Below are positions 32,377-40,311 of a stretch of 64,000 nt of DNA, in pieces (the first letter of the stretch is position 1; every line of letters begins with the position of its first letter). The position numbers and the translations under genes were made by a program. The notes under the pieces were generated by a model that saw only the letters and a program-made list of their open reading frames with translations, was not told the origin of the DNA and did not search any database. The DNA comes from Anaerolineae bacterium (GTDB lineage Bacteria; Chloroflexota; Anaerolineae; Aggregatilineales; Phototrophicaceae). The stretch covers positions 124,001 to 188,000 of the forward strand of contig JAFLCG010000008.1 in assembly GCA_017303635.1 (NCBI GenBank), written 5' to 3'.

Positions 32377-33414
32377 TTAATCGGCAGCACCCACAGCCAG
32401 CGCTTCCGGATTGGCAACGGGCACGTTCACGCCCATCTTCACTACGGCTCCGGCCCAGGAGAGGCCGCTGCCAAAGGCGACCATCCCGATGCGGTCATGC
32501 GGCTTGACGCGCCCATCCTGAATCGCTTCGACCAGCGCCAGCGGAATCGATGCCGCGGAGGTGTTCCCATATTTATGCAGATTCACATAGAACTTGTCCA
32601 GCGGCAGTCGCAGCCGTTCGGCAGCCGCTTCGATGATCCGCAGGTTGGCCTGATGCGGGATAATCAGATCCAGATCAGACGGGGATAGACCCGCCTGGGT
32701 GCTGACGTTGTGCAGCGAACTGGAAAGCTGCCGCACCGCGAACTTGAAGACTTCCTGCCCGTTCATGCGGATGTAATGCTCGCGGTTATCGACGACCTGC
32801 TGTGAAACCGGGTTGACGGTACCGCCGCCCGGCACCCACAAGTTCTTCGCCAGACCACCATCTGAACCCAGTTCAAAGCTCAAGACGCCTGCGCCATCAG
32901 TGGAGGGCTGCAGGACGACCGCAGCAGCGGCATCGCCAAAGAGGATACAGGTCGAGCGGTCGGTATAGTCGATGGCAAAGGAGATGATCTCCACACCGAC
33001 GACCAGCACGTTCCGGTAGGCCCCGGTTTCGATGAACTGGTTGGCCGTGACCAGACTATAGACCCAACCGGAGCAACCACCGGCCAGGGTGAAAGCCGGG
33101 CAGGACGCGCCTAACTCATGCTGGACGAAGTTGGCCGGGCCGGGCAGCAAATAGTCCGGTGATGAATTGGCGACGATAATGAGGTCAATGTCTTTGCCTT
33201 CCAGCCCGGCCACTTTAAGCGCGTCCCGGCTGGCATTCACGGCCATGCTGGTGGTGGTATCGGTTTCAGTACGCAAGCGGCGCTCGCGGATGCCGGTTCG
33301 GGTGACGATCCACTCGTCTTCAGTCTCGACCATGCGCTCCAGATCGGCATTACTCAGCACGCGGGCGGGAACATATTTACCCCAACCTACGATATGTGCT
33401 CGTCGCTTGCTCAT
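32377..33414 (-). CDS. fabH: Beta-ketoacyl-ACP synthase III (FabH-like)
   Basis: 345 residues, thiolase fold. Catalytic Cys in LAGGCSGWVYS, His in IIPHQANLRI and Asn in KYGNTSAASIP form the FabH Cys-His-Asn triad. N-terminal VGWGKYVPARVLSN and ETEDEWIVTRTGIRERR are family-typical. It starts fatty acid synthesis by condensing acyl-CoA with malonyl-ACP. Strong AAGGAG upstream. Other fab genes are absent, so it could also be a specialised KAS III. Family certain, gene name moderately so. Confidence 0.9.
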   Translation of the reverse strand: MSKRRAHIVGWGKYVPARVLSNADLERMVETEDEWIVTRTGIRERRLRTETDTTTSMAVNASRDALKVAGLEGKDIDLIIVANSSPDYLLPGPANFVQHELGASCPAFTLAGGCSGWVYSLVTANQFIETGAYRNVLVVGVEIISFAIDYTDRSTCILFGDAAAAVVLQPSTDGAGVLSFELGSDGGLAKNLWVPGGGTVNPVSQQVVDNREHYIRMNGQEVFKFAVRQLSSSLHNVSTQAGLSPSDLDLIIPHQANLRIIEAAAERLRLPLDKFYVNLHKYGNTSAASIPLALVEAIQDGRVKPHDRIGMVAFGSGLSWAGAVVKMGVNVPVANPEALAVGAAD

Positions 33415-33439
33415 GACAAAAACTCCTTAAAAACGCGAA

Positions 33440-33461
33440 ACCAGTCAACGGGATGACTGGT
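33440..33461 (-). promoter_or_regulatory. Palindrome upstream of fabH
   Basis: ACCAGTCA and TGACTGGT form 8-bp perfect arms with a 6-nt spacer, 26 nt upstream of the fabH start. In the gene's direction it is followed by TTTCGCGTTTTT, so it may be an operator, a leader terminator, or the terminator of the upstream gene. Confidence 0.45.
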
Positions 33462-33555
33462 AGGTAAAAATCTATTCATCTTTCATTCGGGGCGATCAGG
33501 CAGACCGCCCCAGGATAGCGTTACAGGGATAAATTGGACGCTATAGATGGTGTCC

Positions 33556-33933
33556 CTACTGGACGGGGACCGTCTCGGTTTGGCTACGGCGATGATCGTC
33601 CTGCCGACGGCGCAGCAGGACAAATCCTACCACAACCGCTATCCCGGCTGCTAATTGGACATGGGCTGGTAAGTGCCGGGCCCGATAAATCAGATCGCGC
33701 GGGCGGTCATCCCCGGCCAGATCAGTTTTGAGCCGCTGCACAAAACGCGGCGACGGCCGCGCCCCCTGCATGGTGAGCGTCAAGCGGGCAATCAGCCGGA
33801 TGAAGCCATCGGCCTCGGTGCGGGGGACCGCGTACTGCCGGGCTACTGCTTCCAGTCGGCGGGGACTGGCATCAGTCAGGGCCGAGTCGGTCAGGGCAGT
33901 GAGCAGATTTTCCAGTTCCAGATCGTTATCCAT
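33556..33933 (-). CDS. Small membrane-anchored partner of the sigma factor (possible anti-sigma)
   Basis: 125 residues, starting 8 nt inside the end of the sigma factor gene. N-terminal acidic helical part (LELENLLTALTDSALTDASPRRLEAVARQY), a middle basic part, then one C-terminal membrane helix (LAAGIAVVVGFVLL). No zinc-binding HxxxCxxC motif. Tight coupling to an ECF-like sigma gene and the membrane anchor suggest an anti-sigma role; this is inference from context only. Confidence 0.65.
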   Translation of the reverse strand: MDNDLELENLLTALTDSALTDASPRRLEAVARQYAVPRTEADGFIRLIARLTLTMQGARPSPRFVQRLKTDLAGDDRPRDLIYRARHLPAHVQLAAGIAVVVGFVLLRRRQDDHRRSQTETVPVQ

Positions 33934-34564
33934 GATTCCGCTTCTTCTCCTTGACCTCGACGGCTGGGTTGGCTTGCTGCTGTTCCATATCCTCCCGCAG
34001 AGCGAGCAGGGTACGGTGATATAACGACTTGATGGCACCCTCGGTGCGTTCCAATACCTGACCAATGTCGGCGTTGGACATCCCGGAGATGAACTTGAGC
34101 ATTAGCAACTGCTGACGTTCTTCCGGCAGGCGTTCCAGCGCCTTGAGCAGCATCCGCTTTTCCTCGCGGTCTTCCGCCCCGGAATCCGGAGCGTCAAAAT
34201 CCAGCCCGGAGTTGACAAAGTCCTCCAGCGGAATGACCTTGCGTCGTCCTTTGTCCCGGTGCCAGTTGGCGACCAGATTGTGCGCGATACGGTACAACCA
34301 TGCCTGGAAGGGCAGGCCCCGGTCGGTATAGGTTTCGATGTGACCCATCGCCCGGAAGAAGACCGCTTCGCACAGATCTTCTGCATCCTGGTGATTGCCG
34401 GTGCGGTAGTAAATGTACTTGTAGATTTTTTCGACGTACCGCTCGTAGAGGACGCCGAACGCCACTTTATTCTCTTTAGCCAGTTCGACCAGTTCGGGAT
34501 CGGACAGGGTGGAGAGATCGGGCTCTTTGGGTTTGCGTTTGAATAGGTTTAGCATAGCAATCAT
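33926..34564 (-). CDS. RNA polymerase sigma-70 factor, ECF-like
   Basis: 212 residues from ATG 34564 (34555 is also possible). Region 2 (LYERYVEKIYKYIYYRTGNHQDAEDLCEAVFFRAM ... FQAWLYRIAHNLVANWHRD) and region 4 (LERLPEERQQLLMLKFISGMSNADIGQVLERTEGAIKSLYHRTLLALREDM) are both clear. Basic, acidic C-terminal tail of ~20 residues. It heads a two-gene unit with the small membrane protein and is divergent from the LysM protein. Confidence 0.93.
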   Translation of the reverse strand: MIAMLNLFKRKPKEPDLSTLSDPELVELAKENKVAFGVLYERYVEKIYKYIYYRTGNHQDAEDLCEAVFFRAMGHIETYTDRGLPFQAWLYRIAHNLVANWHRDKGRRKVIPLEDFVNSGLDFDAPDSGAEDREEKRMLLKALERLPEERQQLLMLKFISGMSNADIGQVLERTEGAIKSLYHRTLLALREDMEQQQANPAVEVKEKKRNHG

Positions 34565-34673
34565 GATAACCCGGCAGCGGGATGGGAGTTGCGCGGATCG
34601 TTTGGTTGGGTCCGGAAGCGGGTTCATCGGCAGGGGCATGACTGCGCCGCCGATTGCCCCCCTATCAGCCCGA

Positions 34674-34682
34674 TGCTATACT
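34674..34682 (+). promoter_or_regulatory. Extended -10 of the LysM-protein gene
   Basis: TGCTATACT matches TGNTATAAT-type extended -10 elements and lies 43 nt upstream of the ATG at 34725. No convincing -35. Confidence 0.4.
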
Positions 34683-34724
34683 TCGGTAAGGGCTTCTCTG
34701 GAGCTATAACGTTTCGAGGACATT

Positions 34725-35750
34725 ATGCGGCGACCGGCACCTTTTGTCTTTTTTCTGCTGAACCTGATTGTGGCGGCCCTGGTCGCTATTGGCGTCTTCT
34801 GGTACATGAACAATCAGTCCCAGCCCGCTTCCCCGGTGCAGGTCATCACGGTTGAGGTTCGCATCACCGCTACCCGGGACCCGAATCTGACGCCGGAAGT
34901 TCGCATCATCACCGCTACACCCCTCCCCGGCTCAATCGGTGTCGGTGCGCTTCCGACTGGTTTGATCGAGACACCTTCGACTGCTGCCACCCCGGTCATC
35001 ACGCTGGATGCCACCGCCCTGCAGGTGGTCGAAGCCGCCATTCAGGGGAATGCGCCGCTACAGGCGACCGTCACCTCACTACCGGCTAACTGTCTGCTGC
35101 ATGTTATCGCTGAAGGGGATACCCCTTACGGCGTAGCCCTGCAATATGGAGCTGATTTCTTCCGCTTGATGGAAGTCAACGGCCTGAGCGATGAGACCGC
35201 TTCTCTGCTGCAGATTGGCGATGTGCTGATTGTCCCGCTGGAAGGTTGTACACTGGCGGCTCCGGCGACGGCGACGCCTGAAGGCCCAACCGAAACGCCG
35301 ACCAGCGCCGCCAGCCCGACCACGAATCTGACCGTGACCGCGACACCCAGCATCTCGCCGACGCCGAGCAATACGCCCACGCCGACCCCGACTGCGACGA
35401 TCACCCTGCCGCCGACAGCGGCTAGCGCTCAGGTGGAGATTGTCGAAGTGGTCAGCGGCGGGGATGTGACGGCGGAAGGCGTGGTCATCCGCAATCAGGG
35501 CAACTCGATTGATTTGAACGGCTGGACCCTGACCGACTCGGAAGGGAACACCTACACTTTCAGCCAGCGCCTGGTCTTCTCCAACGCGTCGGTGACGTTA
35601 TTCACCCGCACGGGTACGGATACTCCGGTCGTCCTCTTCCAGAACCAGAGTCAGGCGCGGTATGCGCCGGGCGATACCCTGACGCTGCGCGACTCGGAAG
35701 GCCGCGTGCAATCCACCTACCGCGTGCCAACCGCCGTCAGCCTGCCGTAA
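34725..35750 (+). CDS. Membrane-anchored LysM and lamin-tail domain protein
   Basis: 341 residues. N-terminal membrane helix (~7-27), linker, one LysM-like domain (~125-171, LHVIAEGDTPYGVALQYGADFFRLMEVNGL), a Thr/Pro linker (~175-230), then a lamin-tail (LTD) beta domain (VEIVEVVSGGDVTAEGVVIRNQGNSIDLNGWTLTDSEGNTYTF). LysM usually binds peptidoglycan; LTD may mediate extracellular contacts. GAGGACATT precedes the ATG. Confidence 0.85.
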   Translation: MRRPAPFVFFLLNLIVAALVAIGVFWYMNNQSQPASPVQVITVEVRITATRDPNLTPEVRIITATPLPGSIGVGALPTGLIETPSTAATPVITLDATALQVVEAAIQGNAPLQATVTSLPANCLLHVIAEGDTPYGVALQYGADFFRLMEVNGLSDETASLLQIGDVLIVPLEGCTLAAPATATPEGPTETPTSAASPTTNLTVTATPSISPTPSNTPTPTPTATITLPPTAASAQVEIVEVVSGGDVTAEGVVIRNQGNSIDLNGWTLTDSEGNTYTFSQRLVFSNASVTLFTRTGTDTPVVLFQNQSQARYAPGDTLTLRDSEGRVQSTYRVPTAVSLP

Positions 35751-35776
35751 AGCAACCCATTTGACTTGTTTCCCTG

Positions 35777-35812
35777 CCGCCCCTTAGCCACAAGGCTAAG
35801 GGGCGGTTTTGC
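35777..35812 (+). terminator. Rho-independent terminator
   Basis: A 13-bp perfect stem (CCGCCCCTTAGCC 35777-35789 / 35794-35806, loop ACAA) is followed by TTTT. It ends the LysM-protein gene. Confidence 0.85.
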
Positions 35813-35831
35813 CTTTGATAAACCTTATGGG

Positions 35832-35858
35832 TTGATGGCAGGAGTCTGCTTCTATACT
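35832..35858 (+). promoter_or_regulatory. Candidate promoter of the small STAS-like gene
   Basis: TTGATG (35832-35837), 15-nt spacer, TATACT (35853-35858), 38 nt upstream of the ATG. Confidence 0.4.
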
Positions 35859-35896
35859 CGAAGTAGTGATGATTAGCACTGTATGGCAGTTATTTT

Positions 35897-36298
35897 ATGC
35901 CCGTATCACTCCAGTGGGACAACGCCGAACAAACCATCCTGCGCTACGACTACTGTGGGCGCTGGACCTGGGAGGAATACGCCCCGGTTTTTGAACGCGC
36001 CAGCATTCTTTTGCGCGAATCCAACTGGACGGTGCATTTTATTGTTCACCTGAAGGATGAAGTCGCCCGTAACCATCTGCCTGCTGGTGCCCTCGTCCGC
36101 GTGGTGAACATCTTCCGCAATGCCCCCGCCACCGCCGGTAAGACAATCATCGTCAATGCGGGCATGGTCTACCGGACGGTCGCCCAGACGGGCGCTGCTG
36201 CTTACCCCGCGATTGGCAAGAAATATGGTTTTGCCGATACTCTGGAAGAAGCCCGCCTGATGCTGGCGGCAGAACCCACCGAAGATTTCATTCGCTAA
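35897..36298 (+). CDS. Small STAS-like protein of unknown function
   Basis: 133 residues, alternating beta/alpha pattern: LQWDNAEQTILRYDYCGRWTWEEY, WTVHFIVHLKDEV, KTIIVNAGMVYRTV. This resembles the SpoIIAA/STAS-like fold seen in small cytoplasmic proteins, but no diagnostic motif is present. Its stop overlaps the convergent glycosyltransferase gene by 4 nt. Function unknown. Confidence 0.7.
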   Translation: MPVSLQWDNAEQTILRYDYCGRWTWEEYAPVFERASILLRESNWTVHFIVHLKDEVARNHLPAGALVRVVNIFRNAPATAGKTIIVNAGMVYRTVAQTGAAAYPAIGKKYGFADTLEEARLMLAAEPTEDFIR

Positions 36299-37500
36299 TC
36301 AGCCGCGATCACTTCCGCGTAGAGCGCCCGGTAGCAGGCTGCGACCCCGGCCCAGCTATACTGCTCCTCAACCAGTGCCCGGCCCTGTGTGCCTAAGCTT
36401 TCCGCTAAGGCGGGATCGCTCAATAGGCGACGAGTGGCTGAAATCAGGTGTTCACCTTCTGCCACCAGGGCATGAACGCCTGGCGTTACGGCAATGCCAT
36501 CCACGCTCAACGGCGTTGCAATCACCGGGCAGCCCATCGCCAGGGCTTCCAGCACTTTGTTTTTGATGCCGGCCCCTAAGTGCAACGGGCAGACAAAGGC
36601 GGCCGCCCGCGCCAGATATGGGCGCACATCGGGCACCCGACCCGTCACTCTGATTGAGTCGGAGGCCAGCGCCTGAAGTTCGGGCGGCGGTGCGTTACCC
36701 ACCAGCCATAACCGCAGGTTGGGATATTGTGCTTTGAGTTGGGGATATATATCCCCAGCCAGTCGCAGCGCAGCATCTACATTGGGGGCGTACTCGTAAT
36801 TGCCGACGAACAAGAGAGCCGGGATGCGATTGACCGGTCGAGGGCGAAACTGGTAGGTATCGACTCCGTTGGGGATGACCTCGACCTGTAGGCGGGGGTT
36901 TAGGTTCCGCAGCACCTCGGCATCGGGTTCCGCCACCACTGTCACCCGTTGATAGGGCGTGAACATGAAGGACTCGTAACGACGGGCGAGGGCCAGTTGG
37001 CGGATAGCGGATAGCTGATGGCTAATGGCTAATGGCTGATAGTGGGCAGCTTCCCGGCTCAAATACAGGCTGTAACTCTCATAGGGGGTGATGAGCGTCG
37101 GCAGGCCGCGCAGCGCATGATAGAACTCGTACACCTGCACGCCGCCAAAGAGATGCACCGCATCATAAGTTTGGCTGGCTCGTTTGCGCTCGATGGCCTG
37201 CCACATGGCGGGTGACCAACTTTGATCAGCCCGGCGAGGGAAACGTGCCGGAGGATAGAGTGCTCGCCACAAAAGGGAGGGCTTGCTCCGGGTGGGCGCC
37301 GGGATGAGTTCGACTGAGTGGGCGTAGTGGTCATAGTGAGTGACTTCAGCTGCATCGGTCGGGTGTTCGGCGAAGGCCAGAAGGTCGATCTGAAGCGAGT
37401 CGTCGTAGCTCAGTTCCTCCAGCAGGTGATAGAGGATGAGGCGGTCGCCCAGGTGCAGGGGCCAGGCCGGGCAGCGTGCGATGAGGAGGATGCGGGTCAT
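36295..37500 (-). CDS. Glycosyltransferase family 4, with in-frame heptamer repeat
   Basis: 401 residues, GT-B fold. N-terminal LLIARCPAWPLHLGDRLILYHLLEELS, NPRLQVEVIPNGVDTYQFRP, LLFVGNYEYAPNVDAALRLAGDIYP and CPLHLGAGIKNKVLEALAMGCPVIAT are typical of GT4 enzymes of the exosortase/PEP-CTERM-type branch (TIGR03087-like). Residues ~154-167 (QPLAISH...) are encoded by six copies of a 7-nt repeat (37001-37042), an insertion not expected in this fold. Starts 4 nt inside the next gene's end, so co-translated with the RipA/SLATT-like pair upstream. Confidence 0.85.
   Translation of the reverse strand: MTRILLIARCPAWPLHLGDRLILYHLLEELSYDDSLQIDLLAFAEHPTDAAEVTHYDHYAHSVELIPAPTRSKPSLLWRALYPPARFPRRADQSWSPAMWQAIERKRASQTYDAVHLFGGVQVYEFYHALRGLPTLITPYESYSLYLSREAAHYQPLAISHQLSAIRQLALARRYESFMFTPYQRVTVVAEPDAEVLRNLNPRLQVEVIPNGVDTYQFRPRPVNRIPALLFVGNYEYAPNVDAALRLAGDIYPQLKAQYPNLRLWLVGNAPPPELQALASDSIRVTGRVPDVRPYLARAAAFVCPLHLGAGIKNKVLEALAMGCPVIATPLSVDGIAVTPGVHALVAEGEHLISATRRLLSDPALAESLGTQGRALVEEQYSWAGVAACYRALYAEVIAAD
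37001..37042 (+). repeat. Heptamer tandem repeat inside a coding region
   Basis: Six units of the pattern CKRATRG/CTGATGG in 42 nt, exactly 14 codons, so the reading frame is kept. Because 7 and 3 are coprime, the protein repeats with a 7-residue period. Confidence 0.8.
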
Positions 37501-38081
37501 CGCTTGATAGGAATCAAGCCAGATATATAGATAGTCAACAAAGAAATAATAATAGCTCCGTATAGAAAACCAAAAACAATAGGTATATATCTCTCGGCTT
37601 TTGTTAAGCCTGTGTTTCCCTCGACTGGCACATTCTCCTCAGCTAGATAGGGTTTTGCAGGTAAATGCTGTTCCAGTTCTTGAATGACCGCAAACTTCTG
37701 CTGATTCAAGTTTCGATATCGTATTATGAGGCTATACCAGGTCACACAAAGCGCGACTCCAGCTAATGCAGCACCGATAGCAACGAAACCGAGGATAGGA
37801 TCTTCCCGAAGTTGAACGATAGGAAATGGGCGATTGCCTTCAGACTCGCTGCGAAATGCAACTAAGCCACCGAAGATGGTAATGAGCAATGTGTTAGCTG
37901 TTAGGAAGAAAGAATTAGCGGTATTTCGACGCTCACTGATTTTATCAGCCATTTCCACGTAGAGCTTGTATTGCTCAAAGAGGGTGCCGCGCCATTCAGT
38001 AAGTGACATCTCTACTTTATACGGTTGGTTGAACAATATTTGTCTCAATTTATGTAGCTGCCAATTGTTCAACGTTTTCAT
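37497..38081 (-). CDS. RipA/SLATT-like two-part membrane protein, copy B
   Basis: 194 residues. EQYKLYVEMADKISERRNTANSFFLTANTLLITIFGGLVAF, then CVTWYSLIIRYRNLNQQKFAVIQELEQHLPAKPY, then a last membrane helix. This resembles RipA-family octameric membrane proteins and the SLATT 2TM family, which are predicted to form membrane pores or scaffolds in some conflict systems. A close paralogue lies immediately upstream (38142-38792). No SMODS, SLOG or nuclease gene is adjacent, so a defence role is only a possibility. Confidence 0.75.
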   Translation of the reverse strand: MKTLNNWQLHKLRQILFNQPYKVEMSLTEWRGTLFEQYKLYVEMADKISERRNTANSFFLTANTLLITIFGGLVAFRSESEGNRPFPIVQLREDPILGFVAIGAALAGVALCVTWYSLIIRYRNLNQQKFAVIQELEQHLPAKPYLAEENVPVEGNTGLTKAERYIPIVFGFLYGAIIISLLTIYISGLIPIKR

Positions 38082-38141
38082 ATTCCACTCGTAGGATGAT
38101 GATAAGTCGAAGGTGGAGCGCTGACCTACATTCCGAAATAG

Positions 38142-38792
38142 TTAAGGTCGGTTCGTTGGCAAAGGCTCAATAACGGAAAGCGGCATGGGAGGTATGGGTG
38201 TCGCAGTGATGATCATGACCGGCAAGGGTGTCGCCACTGGTGGGGTGCGGTTGGAAAATGCGCCAACCAGGGTGATCATCACCAGAGCGTAGATTGCCAT
38301 AAAGACAATGGGTATCCATCTTTCGATATGCGTGAAAGGGATGTAACCGGTACGCTTTACCCCTTCCCCCATGCCGATCCACTCTGCCCTATAGGGGCGG
38401 GAAGGCAAGTGTTCTTCCAATTCATGGATCACTGCAAATTTGCCAGTGTTTAGGTCGCGATACGAATTAATCAACGCATTCCAGAATGCACAGAGGGCGA
38501 TACCGCAAATTCCTATAACAACTGTCAGCAAGTTGAGAATGGACGTGCTGTTGATAATGTTCAGGTCGGCCAGGAGGGCGATAGCAGCTACATAGAGCGT
38601 CACCAGTCCGGTATTGGTACTTAGAAAAAGCGTATTGGCAGCGATACGCCGTTCGCTGACTTTATCCATCATCTCGACGTAGAGTTTGTACTGCTCGGCT
38701 AAGCGGTCATCCCAAGCTTGAGCCGCTTGAGAATCGGTTGGGCGATTGCTGAAAAGAGTTTCTTGCAGGCTCGCTTTATCAATCTCAGTCAT
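38142..38792 (-). CDS. RipA/SLATT-like two-part membrane protein, copy A
   Basis: 216 residues from ATG 38792 (GGAGG 8-13 nt upstream). Same core as its neighbour: EQYKLYVEMMDKVSERRIAANTLFLSTNTGLVTLYVAAIALL, FWNALINSYRDLNTGKFAVIHELEEHLPSRPY, then a helix (IPIVFMAIYALVMITLVGAF) and an extra Pro-rich tail. First gene of a three-gene minus-strand unit with copy B and the GT4 enzyme. Confidence 0.75.
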   Translation of the reverse strand: MTEIDKASLQETLFSNRPTDSQAAQAWDDRLAEQYKLYVEMMDKVSERRIAANTLFLSTNTGLVTLYVAAIALLADLNIINSTSILNLLTVVIGICGIALCAFWNALINSYRDLNTGKFAVIHELEEHLPSRPYRAEWIGMGEGVKRTGYIPFTHIERWIPIVFMAIYALVMITLVGAFSNRTPPVATPLPVMIITATPIPPMPLSVIEPLPTNRP

Positions 38793-38841
38793 GGGAAAGG
38801 CCTCCAATCCGTGAAATTTATTGTAACGGTTTTTCCCAACT

Positions 38842-38868
38842 TTGACCCCCTCAAGAGCAGGGTATAAT
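38842..38868 (+). promoter_or_regulatory. Promoter giving a nearly leaderless mRNA
   Basis: TTGACC (38842-38847), 15-nt spacer, perfect TATAAT (38863-38868). The expected start site (~38875) is only about 2 nt before the ATG at 38877, and no Shine-Dalgarno is present. Confidence 0.6.
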
Positions 38869-38876
38869 CGTCCCAC

Positions 38877-40016
38877 ATGAAGTCTACCATCGCTATCGAC
38901 TATACACCGGCCTACGAACAGGGGGGCGGGATCGGTCGCCTCACCCGGGAGCTGATCGCCGCATTAGCCCGCCTGGAGGACGATCACGCCTACCGCCTGT
39001 TCGTCATGGGTGCGGGCCGTAAGCCGCTGCCTGCCCTGCCGGCGGAGCGCTTTGCGTGGCGCGGGACGCGCATCACACCCAAGTGGTGGGCGCGAGTCTG
39101 GGGGCGAGGCGATCTGCCGCTGCCGGTTGAGGCCATTACCGGACGGGTGGATCTCTACCATGCGACCGACTTCCTGCTGCCGCCGACGTTACTGGGCACG
39201 CGCACGCTGCTGACCGTCCATGATCTTTCCTACGTGCGGGTGCCGGAATCGGCTAATCCCAGTCTACGCACCTATCTCGATGCGGTGGTGCCGCGTTCGG
39301 CCCGCCGCGCCGATCAGGTGCTGGCGGATTCGCAGGCGACCAAAGATGACCTGACTGCGCTCTACGGGATTCCGCCCGAGAAGATTACGGTGATCCTGAG
39401 CGGGGTGGACGCCCATTTTCGGCCCATCCCGGATGAGGCAACGCGGGCCGCAGTGCGCGAAAAGTATCAGCTTGGCACGCGGCCTTATATCTTCGCTGTA
39501 GGAACGGTCCAGCCGCGCAAGAACTACATCCGGCTGATGCAAGCCCTCGATAAGCTGCGGCGTGACGGTCTGGATGTAATGCTGGTGATTGCCGGGGGGA
39601 AAGGGTGGCTGGATGACCCTATATACCAGTCGCTGGATGCGCTTCAACTGCGCGAACATGTCCACCTCATCGGTTTTGCGGACGATGCCGATCTGCCTAC
39701 CCTGTACAGCGCGGCCCAAGTGACGGCCTTCCCTTCTTTGTATGAAGGTTTCGGCCTGCCGATCATCGAGTCGATGGCCTGCGGTACGCCAGTTGTCACG
39801 TCGAACGTGTCCTCGATGCCGGAAGCGGCAGGGATGGCGGCGCTGCTGATTGATCCGTTGAGTGTGGATGAGTTGACCGGGGCGCTGGCACGCCTGCTAA
39901 CGGATGACGGTTTACGAACAGACCTCATCCAACAAGGCTATGCCCAGGCCAGCCGCTTTACCTGGTCGCGCTCGGCGCAGGACTTGTTAACGGTCTACCG
40001 GCGTTTGTTGGCCTGA
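38877..40016 (+). CDS. Glycosyltransferase family 4 (mannosyltransferase-like)
   Basis: 379 residues, GT-B. Signatures: IAIDYTPAYEQGGGIGRLTRELIAAL, LTVHDLSYVRVPESANP, LADSQATKDDLTALYGIPPEKITVILSGVDAHF, FAVGTVQPRKNYIRLMQALDKL and the catalytic E-x7-E in SLYEGFGLPIIESMACGTPVVTS. Transfers sugars, often mannose, to glycan or lipid acceptors in the cytoplasm. Divergent from the RipA/SLATT-like genes. Confidence 0.93.
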   Translation: MKSTIAIDYTPAYEQGGGIGRLTRELIAALARLEDDHAYRLFVMGAGRKPLPALPAERFAWRGTRITPKWWARVWGRGDLPLPVEAITGRVDLYHATDFLLPPTLLGTRTLLTVHDLSYVRVPESANPSLRTYLDAVVPRSARRADQVLADSQATKDDLTALYGIPPEKITVILSGVDAHFRPIPDEATRAAVREKYQLGTRPYIFAVGTVQPRKNYIRLMQALDKLRRDGLDVMLVIAGGKGWLDDPIYQSLDALQLREHVHLIGFADDADLPTLYSAAQVTAFPSLYEGFGLPIIESMACGTPVVTSNVSSMPEAAGMAALLIDPLSVDELTGALARLLTDDGLRTDLIQQGYAQASRFTWSRSAQDLLTVYRRLLA

Positions 40017-40027
40017 GTAGAACGGCA

Positions 40028-40199
40028 GCGGCGAAGGTCATCCCCCTGTAGTTGGAAGCGGGGGAGCCTTCGCCGCGCCTGTGTCTTTACTGGGTCGATC
40101 AGCCCATGCACCGAAGCTGACCCAACCCCTGGATTGATGGCGGGGTGTCGCCCAACACCTATTCCGCCAGACTGCATAGTCTCATCATACGCGCTTTTT
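40028..40199. ncRNA. Candidate structured RNA (four successive hairpins)
   Basis: Four inverted repeats follow one another in 160 nt: 40028-40076 (10-bp outer stem GCGGCGAAGG plus 6-bp inner stem), 40091-40124 (TGGGTC/GACCCA), 40139-40168 (GGCGG/CCGCC with inner GTGT/ACAC), 40170-40181 (GACT/AGTC). A T-run lies at 40195-40199. No match to 6S, SRP, RNase P or tmRNA signatures that I can recognise. Strand and function unknown. It occupies the 295-nt gap between the GT4 and NHLRC2-like genes; the rest of the gap holds the downstream promoter. Confidence 0.3.
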
Positions 40200-40226
40200 C
40201 CACCAGATGCAAATTAATTTTGCAAC

Positions 40227-40254
40227 TTGATTTATTAATTCCGAACCCTGTAAT
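40227..40254 (+). promoter_or_regulatory. Candidate promoter of the NHLRC2-like gene
   Basis: TTGATT (40227-40232), 16-nt spacer, TGTAAT (40249-40254), about 58 nt upstream of the ATG. Confidence 0.4.
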
Positions 40255-40311
40255 CCTTTCTTCATAACTTGCCGCTATGATTAGCATGTTTTGAAGCGAG
40301 TGAGGCAACTT

